DNA from: Treponema sp.
Lineage (GTDB): Bacteria > Spirochaetota > Spirochaetia > Treponematales > Breznakiellaceae
NCBI GenBank assembly: GCA_031277045.1
Contig: JAISLX010000157.1
Location: forward strand, 1-12,895
Direction of reading: 5' to 3'
Length of the DNA stretch: 12,895 bases
In this document: in pieces, positions 1-7,086 of the stretch
Position numbering within the stretch: position 1 is the first letter of the stretch
Layout: the number at the start of each line of letters is the position of its first letter
Translations under genes and position numbers: made by a program
Notes under the pieces: model-generated
What the model was told of the DNA's origin: nothing
Databases searched by the model: none
The model's input: only the letters and a program-made list of their open reading frames with translations

Positions 1-381
1 GGGGTGTATTACGAAGGGGAGTACATGTCGATGATGCTGTATTCCGCGCGGGACTGCTACTTCCGAATCGTTCATGTGGATGTAAACGGGACGGCGCAGC
101 TTATTTACCCTTTGGCTGCCGGGGACAACAATTTTATCCGGGCGGGGGAAACCCGGCGCATACCGGACCGGACGCGCTTCCGTATGGGGGCTCCCTACGG
201 GGAAGAATACATCCTTGTCGCGGCCTATGACCGGCCGTTCCGGCCCGCGCAATCCGGGGCTGAACAAATTTCCGGGGAGGCCGTCAGCCGGGGGCTTGTT
301 GTTGAGGGACAAGGTGACGGAGTACACATGAGCCCCATCGCGACCGCGAAATTCAGCTATACGATTCTGCCAAAGAATTAA
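1..381 (+). CDS. DUF4384-like domain protein, 3' end only
   Basis: The frame is open from base 1, so this is the C-terminal end of a longer protein whose start lies outside the window. The GTG at base 4 is unlikely to be the true start, because the first visible residues already read as the interior of a domain. About 126 residues are visible. The pattern YxxGEYxxxxxYSxRDCYFRIVHVD, then NGTAQLIYP, an N-x-I-x-AG segment, an IP, and a late AAYDRPF resembles DUF4384, a small beta-rich domain often found at the C-terminus of envelope-associated or caspase-like bacterial proteins. The function of DUF4384 is not established. The gene ends with TAA at 379-381 and converges on the ankyrin gene 39 bases away. 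The family call is by remembered pattern, so it is moderate. Confidence 0.6.
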   Translation, partial: GVYYEGEYMSMMLYSARDCYFRIVHVDVNGTAQLIYPLAAGDNNFIRAGETRRIPDRTRFRMGAPYGEEYILVAAYDRPFRPAQSGAEQISGEAVSRGLVVEGQGDGVHMSPIATAKFSYTILPKN

Positions 382-393
382 GCCGGCAGGGCA

Positions 394-414
394 GGGGACG
401 CCGGTACAACGTCC
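394..414. other. Weak inverted repeat between convergent genes
   Basis: GGACG (396-400) and CGTCC (410-414) can pair across a nine-base loop in the 39-base gap between the convergent DUF4384 and ankyrin genes. There is no T-run on either side, so it is a poor candidate for an intrinsic terminator. No better terminator is visible in this gap. Confidence 0.25.
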
Positions 415-420
415 ACGCCC

Positions 421-3204
421 CTACTGCAACAATGCTTCGGCCTCCCTGTGGTTCCACCTGCGGGCTATTTCGGCCGGGCTTTCCGAGGCGATGTTTTTTA
501 TGCTCTTGTCGGCGCCCAGGGCGATAAGCGCGCCGATAACGCCGGTGTCGCCGGTTTTCGCCGCGTAGTGAAGGACGGTATTTCCCGATCCGTCCCTGGC
601 CCCTATGGCCTTGCCTGAAAACACCGACTGTATCGCGTCGGGGCCTTTGGCTATGGCCAGATCCGCCGGGGTTTTGCCGTCGATGGCGGAAGCGAATACG
701 TCGGATCCCGCGTCGGCGAGGACCTTTGCCTCGCTAAAGGAATCCATGTCAAGGGCAAGCCTTAACGGGGTTCTGCCGTCTCTGTCTGTGGCGGAAATCC
801 TGCATCCGCGCGTGATAATGGCCTGGATCATCGCGGGCGCCGCCCGCTGTTTTATCGCGATATGAAGGGGCGAAAGGCCGTCGTCATCGGCAACATAGAT
901 TCGGTCTTTGGTAAGAAGCGTGCTTACCATGTACGGAGATACGGTAAGGGCCGTGTTGAACGGGGTAATACCCTGGGAATTTCTCGCGTGGATGCTCGAT
1001 CCGCAGCCGAGGAGCAGGGTAACAAGATCGACGCGCCGCATCACTACCGCTATATGGAGGGGAGTGTCGCCGGAATTGTTTCTGGCGGCCGGATCCGCGC
1101 CTTTTTCGACAAGCCGTTCCGCCGATCCGGGGAATCCCGCCATAACCGCTTCCATAAGGGGGGTATTGCCCTGATTATCCCTGGTTTCCAGCAAGGCCCC
1201 GCGATCCATAAGCTGTTCTTCCATGTCGTTAAGGCCCAGCCGCACGGCATCGTGAAGGGGGGCTTTGCCCGACAGATTCTGGGAATTGACGTTGAGCCCC
1301 GCCCCGATAAGGACAGGAACCGTTTTTTGGGCGTTCCATCGTACCGCGCTGTGAAGGCAGGAATTCCCCAGGGAATCCCTGGCGCCGGGCATCGCCCCCT
1401 GTTTAAGCAGGGCTTCCACGGTTTCGGGAGAATCCGCCCTGGCCGCCCAGAACAGGGGCGTTTCGCCCGTGGCGTTCACCGCCTCAAGTCTGGCGCCCTG
1501 CTTGACCATAAGCGGGACATGCTGGGCGAGTTTCCACTGCGCGATATAGTGAAGCGCGCTGTTTCCCAGCCCGTCTCTGGCTTCCAGGGTTTTTTCGTTC
1601 AGCATCCATTCCCGTACCGAATCGGAAGAATGAAAGGCCAGATAGAGGGGGCTTTCGCCCGCCGAATTTGGCGCGAAAATGTCGGCGCCCCGGGCGATAA
1701 GAAGATTGCCGGAATTTGCGTCGTTATTTGCAACGGCAATATGGAGCGCCGTGTTTCCTTCCCTGTTACGCGCGTTTACTTCCGCGTTTTTATCCAGGAT
1801 TTGGCTTATCAGGGCCGGATCCGCCCTGTTCCGCACGGCGATATGAAGAACGGTGTTTCCGGTACTGTCGTTTTTCTGTACCGTTTCCGGGGTGATAAGC
1901 TCTTCCAGGGAAGGCCGCTTTTCCCGTATGGCTTTTTCGATGGGAGTAAGCCCGGAATTGTCCGCCGCGAAGATGTCGGAATTATAGGCAAGCAACAAAG
2001 GGATAATGTTGACGCTGTCTTCCTCAACCGCGAGGTACAGGGCTGTTTTGCCCTCAATGTTACGGTTGGCGACTTCCGCTCCGCCGGAAAGCAGGCTCTC
2101 CGTCACATCGTAGTTCCGGCGAAGGGTTATCGCAACCTGGAGCGGTATTTCGCCGTGTTCGTCGCGAAGGTTGGGATTGGCCCCCCGGCCAATGAGCAGC
2201 AAAACGGCGGCCCTGTGCTGTTCAGGCGGTATTGCCAGATGCAAGGGCGTATTGCCTTTCGCGTCCTGAGCGTTTGCGTCGGCCCCGGCGGCGATAAGCT
2301 GTTCCATCGCCTCAAGCCGCCCGTTTCTGGCGGCTTCGTGAAGGGGCGTGGAGCCGGAGTTGTTTTTCACGTTAACATCGGCCCTCTTATCGATAAGATA
2401 TTCGATATAGCCTGAATAACCTTCCTGAGCGGCGTAGTGGTATACCGTATATCCGTCCATCAGTCTGATGTTATAATTGGAACTTCGTACCGCCGGCGCC
2501 AGATAGGCGAAAAACGGATTTTCCGAGGATCCTCCGGCGCGAATGATTTTTTCCGCCGTATAGGCGTGGTTTAGCGAGTCTGTCCGTAAAAAAGCCGTGT
2601 CCAGGGCGGTTTGTCCCGAAGCGTCTTTCCGGTTTACCTCTCCGCCTTTGGCGATGATGTAATCGACCATGCCGTGGGATCCGGTAAGGGCCGCGAGGTG
2701 AAGTATGGTTCTGCCCGAAGAATCGGCGTTGTTACTATTGCCGGCGCCGAGTATCGCTTTGGCAAAATCCTCGTTACGAAGACTTTGCAGGGCGATGGTT
2801 TCGGACGATTCGGCGGAAAGGGGCCGGTGAATGTCCGCCCCGGCGGCCGCCAAAACGGATCCGACAGCCGGATCCGCCTTTGCCGCGCTGATCGCCAGCG
2901 GGGTACGTCCCAGGTTGTCTGTGGCGTTCACATCGGCGCCCATGGCCACAAGGAAAGCGGCAAGCTCCGAATCTTCCATCTCGGCGGCTATATGAAGAGT
3001 TGTTCTTCCCTCTTCATCCCGTTCGGAAACATTGGTTTTACCCCGAAACAGCTCTTTCGCTTCCGCGGTTTTACCCTCCGCGAGCAGGCTAAAGACCGTC
3101 TCTTCCCCGGCCGGAGGAGTACTTTTACAGCCGGAAACCAGCAGAACAAGGGGCAATACGACAATCGTAAAAAACGTATACTTCATAGTATCTATTTTCG
3201 ACAT
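421..3204 (-). CDS. Large ankyrin-repeat lipoprotein (927 aa)
   Basis: The N-terminus is a lipoprotein signal: a short polar start, a hydrophobic stretch at residues ~10-23, and a lipobox V-S-G-C with the lipidated cysteine at 26. The mature protein is therefore predicted to be membrane-anchored and exposed to the periplasm or surface. From about residue 36 to the end it consists almost wholly of ankyrin repeats. I count about 26, with the usual G-x-T-P-L-H-x-A and L-L-x-x-G-A-D-V-N marks (for example near residues 66-98 and 270-300). Ankyrin arrays bind other proteins; no enzymatic domain is visible. Four repeats are shortened and lack the GADVN turn, and they recur at intervals of three or seven repeats. 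Two starts are possible: ATG at 3202-3204 and an in-frame ATG at 3184-3186 (residue 7). Neither has a Shine-Dalgarno sequence. The stop is TAG at 421-423. The partner and role are unknown. Confidence 0.93.
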   Translation of the reverse strand: MSKIDTMKYTFFTIVVLPLVLLVSGCKSTPPAGEETVFSLLAEGKTAEAKELFRGKTNVSERDEEGRTTLHIAAEMEDSELAAFLVAMGADVNATDNLGRTPLAISAAKADPAVGSVLAAAGADIHRPLSAESSETIALQSLRNEDFAKAILGAGNSNNADSSGRTILHLAALTGSHGMVDYIIAKGGEVNRKDASGQTALDTAFLRTDSLNHAYTAEKIIRAGGSSENPFFAYLAPAVRSSNYNIRLMDGYTVYHYAAQEGYSGYIEYLIDKRADVNVKNNSGSTPLHEAARNGRLEAMEQLIAAGADANAQDAKGNTPLHLAIPPEQHRAAVLLLIGRGANPNLRDEHGEIPLQVAITLRRNYDVTESLLSGGAEVANRNIEGKTALYLAVEEDSVNIIPLLLAYNSDIFAADNSGLTPIEKAIREKRPSLEELITPETVQKNDSTGNTVLHIAVRNRADPALISQILDKNAEVNARNREGNTALHIAVANNDANSGNLLIARGADIFAPNSAGESPLYLAFHSSDSVREWMLNEKTLEARDGLGNSALHYIAQWKLAQHVPLMVKQGARLEAVNATGETPLFWAARADSPETVEALLKQGAMPGARDSLGNSCLHSAVRWNAQKTVPVLIGAGLNVNSQNLSGKAPLHDAVRLGLNDMEEQLMDRGALLETRDNQGNTPLMEAVMAGFPGSAERLVEKGADPAARNNSGDTPLHIAVVMRRVDLVTLLLGCGSSIHARNSQGITPFNTALTVSPYMVSTLLTKDRIYVADDDGLSPLHIAIKQRAAPAMIQAIITRGCRISATDRDGRTPLRLALDMDSFSEAKVLADAGSDVFASAIDGKTPADLAIAKGPDAIQSVFSGKAIGARDGSGNTVLHYAAKTGDTGVIGALIALGADKSIKNIASESPAEIARRWNHREAEALLQ

Positions 3205-3205
3205 A

Positions 3206-3235
3206 TTGACATAATAGGCTTAGTCCTGTTACGCT
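3206..3235 (+). promoter_or_regulatory. Predicted sigma-70-type promoter of tRNA-Leu
   Basis: TTGACA at 3206-3211 is a perfect -35. Eighteen bases later is TACGCT (3230-3235), a weak -10 that carries the extended TG motif (TG at 3227-3228). The predicted start is about 3242, just before the tRNA at 3246. The placement fits a stable-RNA promoter; the poor -10 keeps the call moderate. Confidence 0.5.
3211..3216 (-). promoter_or_regulatory. Possible -10 element for the ankyrin gene
   Basis: Read on the minus strand this is TATTAT, five of six matches to TATAAT, with no recognisable -35 at 16-18 bases. Transcription would start near 3204, almost on the upstream ATG. The mRNA would then be leaderless, or would have an 18-base leader if the second ATG is used. 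It overlaps the -35 of the divergent tRNA promoter candidate. Confidence 0.25.
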
Positions 3236-3245
3236 AGTTTTACAC

Positions 3246-3327
3246 GCGGCCATGGTGGAACTTGTAGACACGCCAGCTTGAGGTGCTGGTGCCGAGAGGC
3301 ATGGAAGTTCAAGTCTTCTTGGCCGCA
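3246..3327 (+). tRNA. tRNA-Leu (anticodon GAG)
   Basis: A full cloverleaf can be folded. The 7-bp acceptor stem is GCGGCCA (3246-3252) with TGGCCGC (3320-3326), followed by discriminator A at 3327. The anticodon stem is CCAGC/GCTGG around the loop TTGAGGT, giving anticodon GAG at 3280-3282, which reads CUC and CUU leucine codons. A long variable arm (GCC...GGC, about 3291-3300) marks a class II tRNA, as expected for leucine. The T arm is 3303-3319 with loop TTCAAGT. CCA is not encoded (GAT follows), so it must be added after transcription. No downstream T-rich terminator is visible. Confidence 0.96.
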
Positions 3328-3366
3328 GATCTTTGAGCTTTAAGAAGCGAATTTTCACGCCGGGAA

Positions 3367-3393
3367 CGGCAAATGGGGCCGGAGGCATTGCCG
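3367..3393 (+). other. Stem-loop downstream of tRNA-Leu
   Basis: CGGCAA(A)TG at 3367-3375 pairs with CATTGCCG at 3386-3393 with one bulged A and a ten-base GC-rich loop. It has no following T-run, so it is not a clear terminator. It may contribute to 3' trimming of the tRNA transcript or be incidental. It lies in the 118-base gap between the tRNA and the exporter gene. Confidence 0.3.
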
Positions 3394-3395
3394 GG

Positions 3396-3416
3396 CCGTA
3401 AGCTTTACTTTTACGG
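3396..3416. promoter_or_regulatory. Operator-like inverted repeat CCGTAA-N9-TTACGG
   Basis: CCGTAA (3396-3401) and TTACGG (3411-3416) are perfect inverted half-sites with nine bases between them. The repeat overlaps the candidate -35 (3404-3409) of the exporter promoter. This is the position expected for a dimeric repressor site, but no regulator is encoded nearby and six-base half-sites can occur by chance. Confidence 0.3.
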
Positions 3417-3432
3417 TTGAAGCCTTTATAGT
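3404..3432 (+). promoter_or_regulatory. Predicted sigma-70-type promoter of the exporter gene
   Basis: TTTACT (3404-3409, four of six to TTGACA) and TATAGT (3427-3432, five of six to TATAAT) are separated by 17 bases. The predicted start is about 3439, leaving an untranslated leader of only about seven bases before the ATG at 3446. That agrees with the lack of a ribosome-binding site there. Confidence 0.4.
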
Positions 3433-3445
3433 TATCCATGTTCCT

Positions 3446-6106
3446 ATGGAAAAAATTTACAAACACCCTTGGTTGATACTTGCGGTACTGGCGGTCATAA
3501 CAGCGTTCTTTGCCTTTCAGCTTCCCCGGGTAAAGCTTGACAACAACAACATTCGTTTTGTTCCCGCCAGCGATCCGGCCCGGCTTACCTCGTCCTATAT
3601 TGACGACACTTTCGGGAGTTCGCTGTTTATCCTGGTGGGGCTTGAACGGAAATACGGGACCGTGTTTGACGGGCCTTTCCTGAACCGGGTCAGGGATTAC
3701 GTGGCGCGGATCGAGCAGATCAGCATGGTGGGCGAGGTGTATTCCATCGTCAGCGCGGACTACCTGTACGGGGATGAAGGGTCGATCTTTGTCGAGTCCC
3801 TGGTTTCCGGCGATTTTACCGGAACGGAGGAGGAAATCGCGGAACTGCGGAGACGACTCTTTTCCTGGGACCTTTACGAAAACGCCCTTATTTCAGGCGA
3901 TCTTACCGCCACCCAAATACTGGTTCCGCTGAACCTTACGGAAGAAAATTATGGTTCCTCCGAACTGGTGCGCGAATACATGGAAGTAAGGAACATTGCC
4001 CGCGCTTCTTTCGCGGATATGGCGGACGTGTACGTTACCGGGATCCCCGTTATCGCGTCCACGATCAGCGAGGCGATGGTCCAGGACATACGGCTCATGG
4101 TCCCCCTGGTTGTCCTGGTGGTAATCGTTATTGTCTTTATCCCTTTCAGGCGCATGGGGGCCACTATCCTGTCCCTGGTATCCGTCCTGATAGCCGTTAT
4201 TTGGTCCATTGGGGCTATGCCGCTTTTCGGCATCAAGCTGTCGGTTATTTCCACGGTGCTGCCGGTTATTTTGATTGCTATGGGCAGTTCCTACGGTCTG
4301 CATGTGGTAATTCACTACATCGAAGACCGGGGAATGGGGGGACCGGTCATGACGGCGCGGGAACACCGTAACCTGGTGATGGTTATGGTCCGCCGGACGG
4401 GAAAACCTATCTTTCTTGCCGCTCTTACCACCTTTGCCAGCTTTGTGTCCTTTTGTTTTACCCGCGTAACGCCCATTCGGGAGTTTGGGTTTTTCGCCAG
4501 TTTCGGCGTACTGGTATCGTTTGCGCTTACCATGACCCTCGTTCCGGCGATTCTGCTAATCCGGGGGGCCGTGCCCTTAAAGGAATTTCACCCCGCCCAC
4601 GGGGGTTCCACGCTGATTCCCGGAAAAAACGACAGCGTCCGGAACAAAATCGCGAGTTTTTTTTGCGCGGTGGCTTCCCGCAAGTTTTTGGTACTGTGGG
4701 GAGTCCTTATCGTGGCCGTTCTTTCGGTGTACGGCGCGTCAAAGATAATCATTGATAACGTGCTGGTGGAATATTTCAGAAGCGATACCGATATTTACCG
4801 GTCGGATAAATTTATCCGGGAAAAATTCGGGGGCTCCAAGATTCTAAGCGTCGTCGTGGAAGCGGAAAAGCCGGAGATTCTGCTTCACCCGGACAGCCTG
4901 GCGGCGATGGACCGTCTGGAAACCTATCTGGAATACCGGGTTCCCGAGGTAGGGAACGTGATGGGTTTTACCGATCTGATAAAACGTGTCAACCAGGTGC
5001 AGAATACCGGCGAAAGTCCCGGCGGCGTAGCGGCGGGTTTGGCTTCCCCGGCTTCGGAGAGCGCGGGTTTTTGGAATTTTGATTCGGATGAACAGGGCTA
5101 CGCGGGGGAGGAATCCTGGGCCGCGATTCCCGAAACCGGGGAGCCTGAGTATTCGGACGCCGCCGGGGACCGGGTGTACAGCATTGATGAAATCGCCGGG
5201 CTCCTGGACCGGGCTTCCAAATCCGGATTAAGCCGTTCCATAAGCGCCGGCGAGCTGGCGCGGGAATTCGGGCGGCTTATCAATTACGAGGGATATTCGT
5301 ATTACGAAATACCCCAGGACCCGGCCCGTTACGGGAAGGCCAGCAAAGAAGAACTGACCGATCTTATTTTCAGCTATCTGCTGCTGCTCTCCGGCGATAT
5401 TTCCAGTTATGCCAACGATCCCCTGGAGCCGACCAGCGTCAAGCTTACGGTCCAGTTGAAAACAATGGGCCAGGAGGATACGAACAGGGGCGTTGAGGAA
5501 ATACGCCGTTTTGTGGAGGCCAATTTCCCCAAAAACCTGAACGTTATTATAGGGGGCAGCGCCATCGTGGAGGGTACCACCAACGGTCTGGTGGTCCAGT
5601 CCCAGTTAATATCGGTAATCATCTCGATTATCGCCATGTTTGTGATTATGTCGGTTTCGTACCGGTCTCTGGCCGCGGGGGGCATTGCCATAATTCCCCT
5701 TTCCATACTTATCCTGGCCAACTTCGCGGCTATGGGGTTTTTGAAGATCAAACTGAACCTTGCCACCGCCATGATCTCCAGTGTTTCCATCGGGGTGGGC
5801 ATCGATTATACCATTCATTTTATCGAGGCCTATATGCGCGAATACAGGCTGTCCGGCGGGACGGGGGATTTTTTGCGGCGGGCTTACTATGTTTCGGGAA
5901 CGGCGATTCTGGTGGATACCCTTTCGGTCGGCCTTGGTTTCGCGGTTCTCTGGTTTTCCAATTTTATCGTGCTGAGGGATTTCGGGCTTCTGGTCTGTCT
6001 GGCCATGATGATAAGCGCCCTTTCCGGGCTTATAATTGTTCCTGCGCTGCTGGGGGTTCTGAAACCAAAATTTATCAGCCGGGAGTTTCCCCAAAAACTT
6101 GGGTAA
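3446..6106 (+). CDS. RND/MMPL-superfamily inner-membrane exporter (886 aa)
   Basis: The layout is that of RND transporters: one membrane helix (~8-26), a large periplasmic loop (~27-215), five helices (~216-370), a second single helix (~412-430), a second large loop (~431-710) and five more helices (~715-875). Helix-associated motifs include GSSYGLHVVIHYIED (~275) and GVGIDYTIHFIEAY (~780), the latter typical of MMPL-type predicted exporters rather than AcrB-type drug pumps. These proteins use proton flow to move lipidic or hydrophobic substrates outward. The downstream LolA-like and barrel genes suggest cargo destined for the outer membrane, which is inference. The second loop holds a Gly/Ser/Glu-rich, probably disordered stretch at ~518-580. 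The ATG at 3446 has no Shine-Dalgarno sequence but opens directly onto the first helix. The stop TAA (6104-6106) lies inside a strong hairpin. A T8 run lies at 4657-4664. Confidence 0.93.
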   Translation: MEKIYKHPWLILAVLAVITAFFAFQLPRVKLDNNNIRFVPASDPARLTSSYIDDTFGSSLFILVGLERKYGTVFDGPFLNRVRDYVARIEQISMVGEVYSIVSADYLYGDEGSIFVESLVSGDFTGTEEEIAELRRRLFSWDLYENALISGDLTATQILVPLNLTEENYGSSELVREYMEVRNIARASFADMADVYVTGIPVIASTISEAMVQDIRLMVPLVVLVVIVIVFIPFRRMGATILSLVSVLIAVIWSIGAMPLFGIKLSVISTVLPVILIAMGSSYGLHVVIHYIEDRGMGGPVMTAREHRNLVMVMVRRTGKPIFLAALTTFASFVSFCFTRVTPIREFGFFASFGVLVSFALTMTLVPAILLIRGAVPLKEFHPAHGGSTLIPGKNDSVRNKIASFFCAVASRKFLVLWGVLIVAVLSVYGASKIIIDNVLVEYFRSDTDIYRSDKFIREKFGGSKILSVVVEAEKPEILLHPDSLAAMDRLETYLEYRVPEVGNVMGFTDLIKRVNQVQNTGESPGGVAAGLASPASESAGFWNFDSDEQGYAGEESWAAIPETGEPEYSDAAGDRVYSIDEIAGLLDRASKSGLSRSISAGELAREFGRLINYEGYSYYEIPQDPARYGKASKEELTDLIFSYLLLLSGDISSYANDPLEPTSVKLTVQLKTMGQEDTNRGVEEIRRFVEANFPKNLNVIIGGSAIVEGTTNGLVVQSQLISVIISIIAMFVIMSVSYRSLAAGGIAIIPLSILILANFAAMGFLKIKLNLATAMISSVSIGVGIDYTIHFIEAYMREYRLSGGTGDFLRRAYYVSGTAILVDTLSVGLGFAVLWFSNFIVLRDFGLLVCLAMMISALSGLIIVPALLGVLKPKFISREFPQKLG

Positions 6107-6126
6107 GTTTGGGGGAAACTCCCGGC
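6078..6126 (+). repeat. Long palindrome enclosing the exporter stop codon
   Basis: GCCGGGAGTTTCCCC (6078-6092) and its exact reverse complement (6112-6126) form a 15-bp perfect stem. The interior pairs further (AACTT 6096-6100 with AAGTT 6105-6109) around a GGGT loop, so the whole structure has about 20 base pairs. The TAA stop is at the edge of the loop. There is no T-run on the downstream side. It could protect the mRNA 3' end, attenuate transcription, or be a copy of a dispersed palindromic element. Confidence 0.85.
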
Positions 6127-6130
6127 AAAG

Positions 6131-6162
6131 GCCGTTTCAACAGGTCAAATTTTGAAACCGGC
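6131..6162 (+). repeat. Imperfect hairpin in the exporter-carrier spacer
   Basis: GTTTCAA (6134-6140) pairs with TTGAAAC (6152-6158). The flanking GCC/GGC (6131-6133 and 6160-6162) can extend the stem past one bulged base. The loop is eleven bases. It is the second of three successive inverted repeats in this spacer. Confidence 0.55.
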
Positions 6163-6172
6163 TTGAATAGAG

Positions 6173-6200
6173 TTGTTCAGAAACCTCAGTTTCTGAACAA
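6173..6200 (+). repeat. Perfect 12-bp inverted repeat, four-base loop
   Basis: TTGTTCAGAAAC (6173-6184), loop CTCA, then GTTTCTGAACAA (6189-6200): a perfect stem of 12 base pairs. It is AT-rich compared with its surroundings and lacks a following T-run. It could be a processing or stability element, a protein-binding palindrome or a dispersed repeat. Confidence 0.8.
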
Positions 6201-6223
6201 TATCCGCTTAAAATACACTGCCC

Positions 6224-6248
6224 CCCGCCCACGGGCGGACCGGGCGGG
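6224..6248 (+). promoter_or_regulatory. GC-only stem reaching the carrier gene's ribosome site
   Basis: CCCGCCC (6224-6230) can pair with GGGCGGG (6242-6248), an all-GC stem of seven pairs with an eleven-base loop. Its right arm runs into the GGGAGGT Shine-Dalgarno sequence (6246-6252) of the downstream gene, so folding would partly hide that site. An alternative pairing with 6233-6238 leaves too short a loop. Confidence 0.35.
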
Positions 6249-6258
6249 AGGTAATGAG

Positions 6259-7086
6259 ATGAGAACAAAAAAAATGAGCTGCCTCGTCCTGAAAGGCGGG
6301 GTGTTACGCCCGCGCTTTCCAATAACCGGCGCCGTGTTGTTTTTCCTGGCGGCCCTTTCCGCGGGCGCCCAAAACGCGGAGGAAATTGTCCGCGCTTCCC
6401 GGGACAGGATAAAGGCGGACACCACGTATACCAGATCCACAATGGCGCTGAGGGCGAAGAACGGTTCCGAAACCCGGCGGGTTATCGAGCAGTTTACCAA
6501 AAACGGACCCGGCGGGGACCGGGTTATGATCGTGTTCCACGAACCGCGTTCGGTGGCGGGGACAAGGTTTTTGACAATCGAGAATCCCGGCGCGGAGGAC
6601 GACCGCTGGATATTCCAGCCCGCCCGCGGCAGGGAGCAGCGGATTGCCCAGGGAGACGGGTCGAAGAGTTTCGTGGGAACCGACTTTTCCAACGACGATA
6701 TTTCCAGCGCCAACCGGGACGCGGAACTGGACACCCACACGCTGGTCCGGGAAGAGAAAGTGGGGGAGAATCCCTGTTACGTGATCCAGTCCGTACCCAA
6801 AGACAGCTCCTACCAGTATTCCAAAATGATCCAGTGGATCGACAAAAACACCGGGGTATGCCACAAAATCGATCTGTACGACAGGAAGAACGCGCTGGTA
6901 AAAACCCTGGAAACCCTGGAGCTTAAGCTTATCGAGGGCCGCCTTACTGCCACGCAGACCCGGATGACCAGCCACGCCGCGGGTACTTCCACGCAAATCA
7001 TCGTGGACGATATCCGTTACAACGCCAACATCCCCGACGGGATCTTTACGCGGCAGTTCCTCGCTACGGGGAGGGTGCCCCAGTGA
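6259..7086 (+). CDS. LolA-like outer-membrane lipoprotein-sorting protein (275 aa)
   Basis: The start is placed at ATG 6259 because GGGAGGT lies seven to thirteen bases upstream and because residues 1-37 then form a proper signal peptide: basic start, hydrophobic core VLFFLAALSA, cleavage after AGA. An upstream TTG extension would run through the palindromic spacer and is not credible. The mature part matches the LolA-like family that pairs with MMPL exporters: DDRWIFQPARGREQRI (~115-130) and FVGTDFSNDDISS (~138-150) are characteristic. The fold is an open half-barrel that shields a lipid or acyl chain in the periplasm. It probably passes cargo from the preceding exporter to the following outer-membrane protein, which is inference. 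Its TGA overlaps the next GTG (GTGA), implying translational coupling. The exact cargo cannot be told. Confidence 0.9.
   Translation: MRTKKMSCLVLKGGVLRPRFPITGAVLFFLAALSAGAQNAEEIVRASRDRIKADTTYTRSTMALRAKNGSETRRVIEQFTKNGPGGDRVMIVFHEPRSVAGTRFLTIENPGAEDDRWIFQPARGREQRIAQGDGSKSFVGTDFSNDDISSANRDAELDTHTLVREEKVGENPCYVIQSVPKDSSYQYSKMIQWIDKNTGVCHKIDLYDRKNALVKTLETLELKLIEGRLTATQTRMTSHAAGTSTQIIVDDIRYNANIPDGIFTRQFLATGRVPQ

Noticed and set aside
862..2415. Long open frame (517 codons) on the plus strand opposite the ankyrin gene
   Set aside because: It mirrors the third-position GC bias and repeat structure of the real ankyrin gene. It has no recognisable domain, and the minus-strand protein has a lipobox and clear ankyrin repeats.
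421..3204. Ankyrin region as a tandem DNA repeat array
   Set aside because: Repeats are clear in protein but diverged at the base level, so this is an old protein repeat, not a recent DNA array.
3246..3327. tRNA-Leu as an integration site of a mobile element
   Set aside because: No integrase gene is present, and I saw no direct repeat of the tRNA 3' end elsewhere in the window.
6078..6200. The palindromic cluster as an intrinsic terminator
   Set aside because: None of the stems is followed by a T-run on the plus strand, and the reverse orientation lacks one too.
6109..6258. N-terminal extension of the LolA-like protein from a TTG codon at 6109
   Set aside because: It would translate through two palindromes and put about 50 residues before a good signal peptide. 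The ATG at 6259 has a strong ribosome site.
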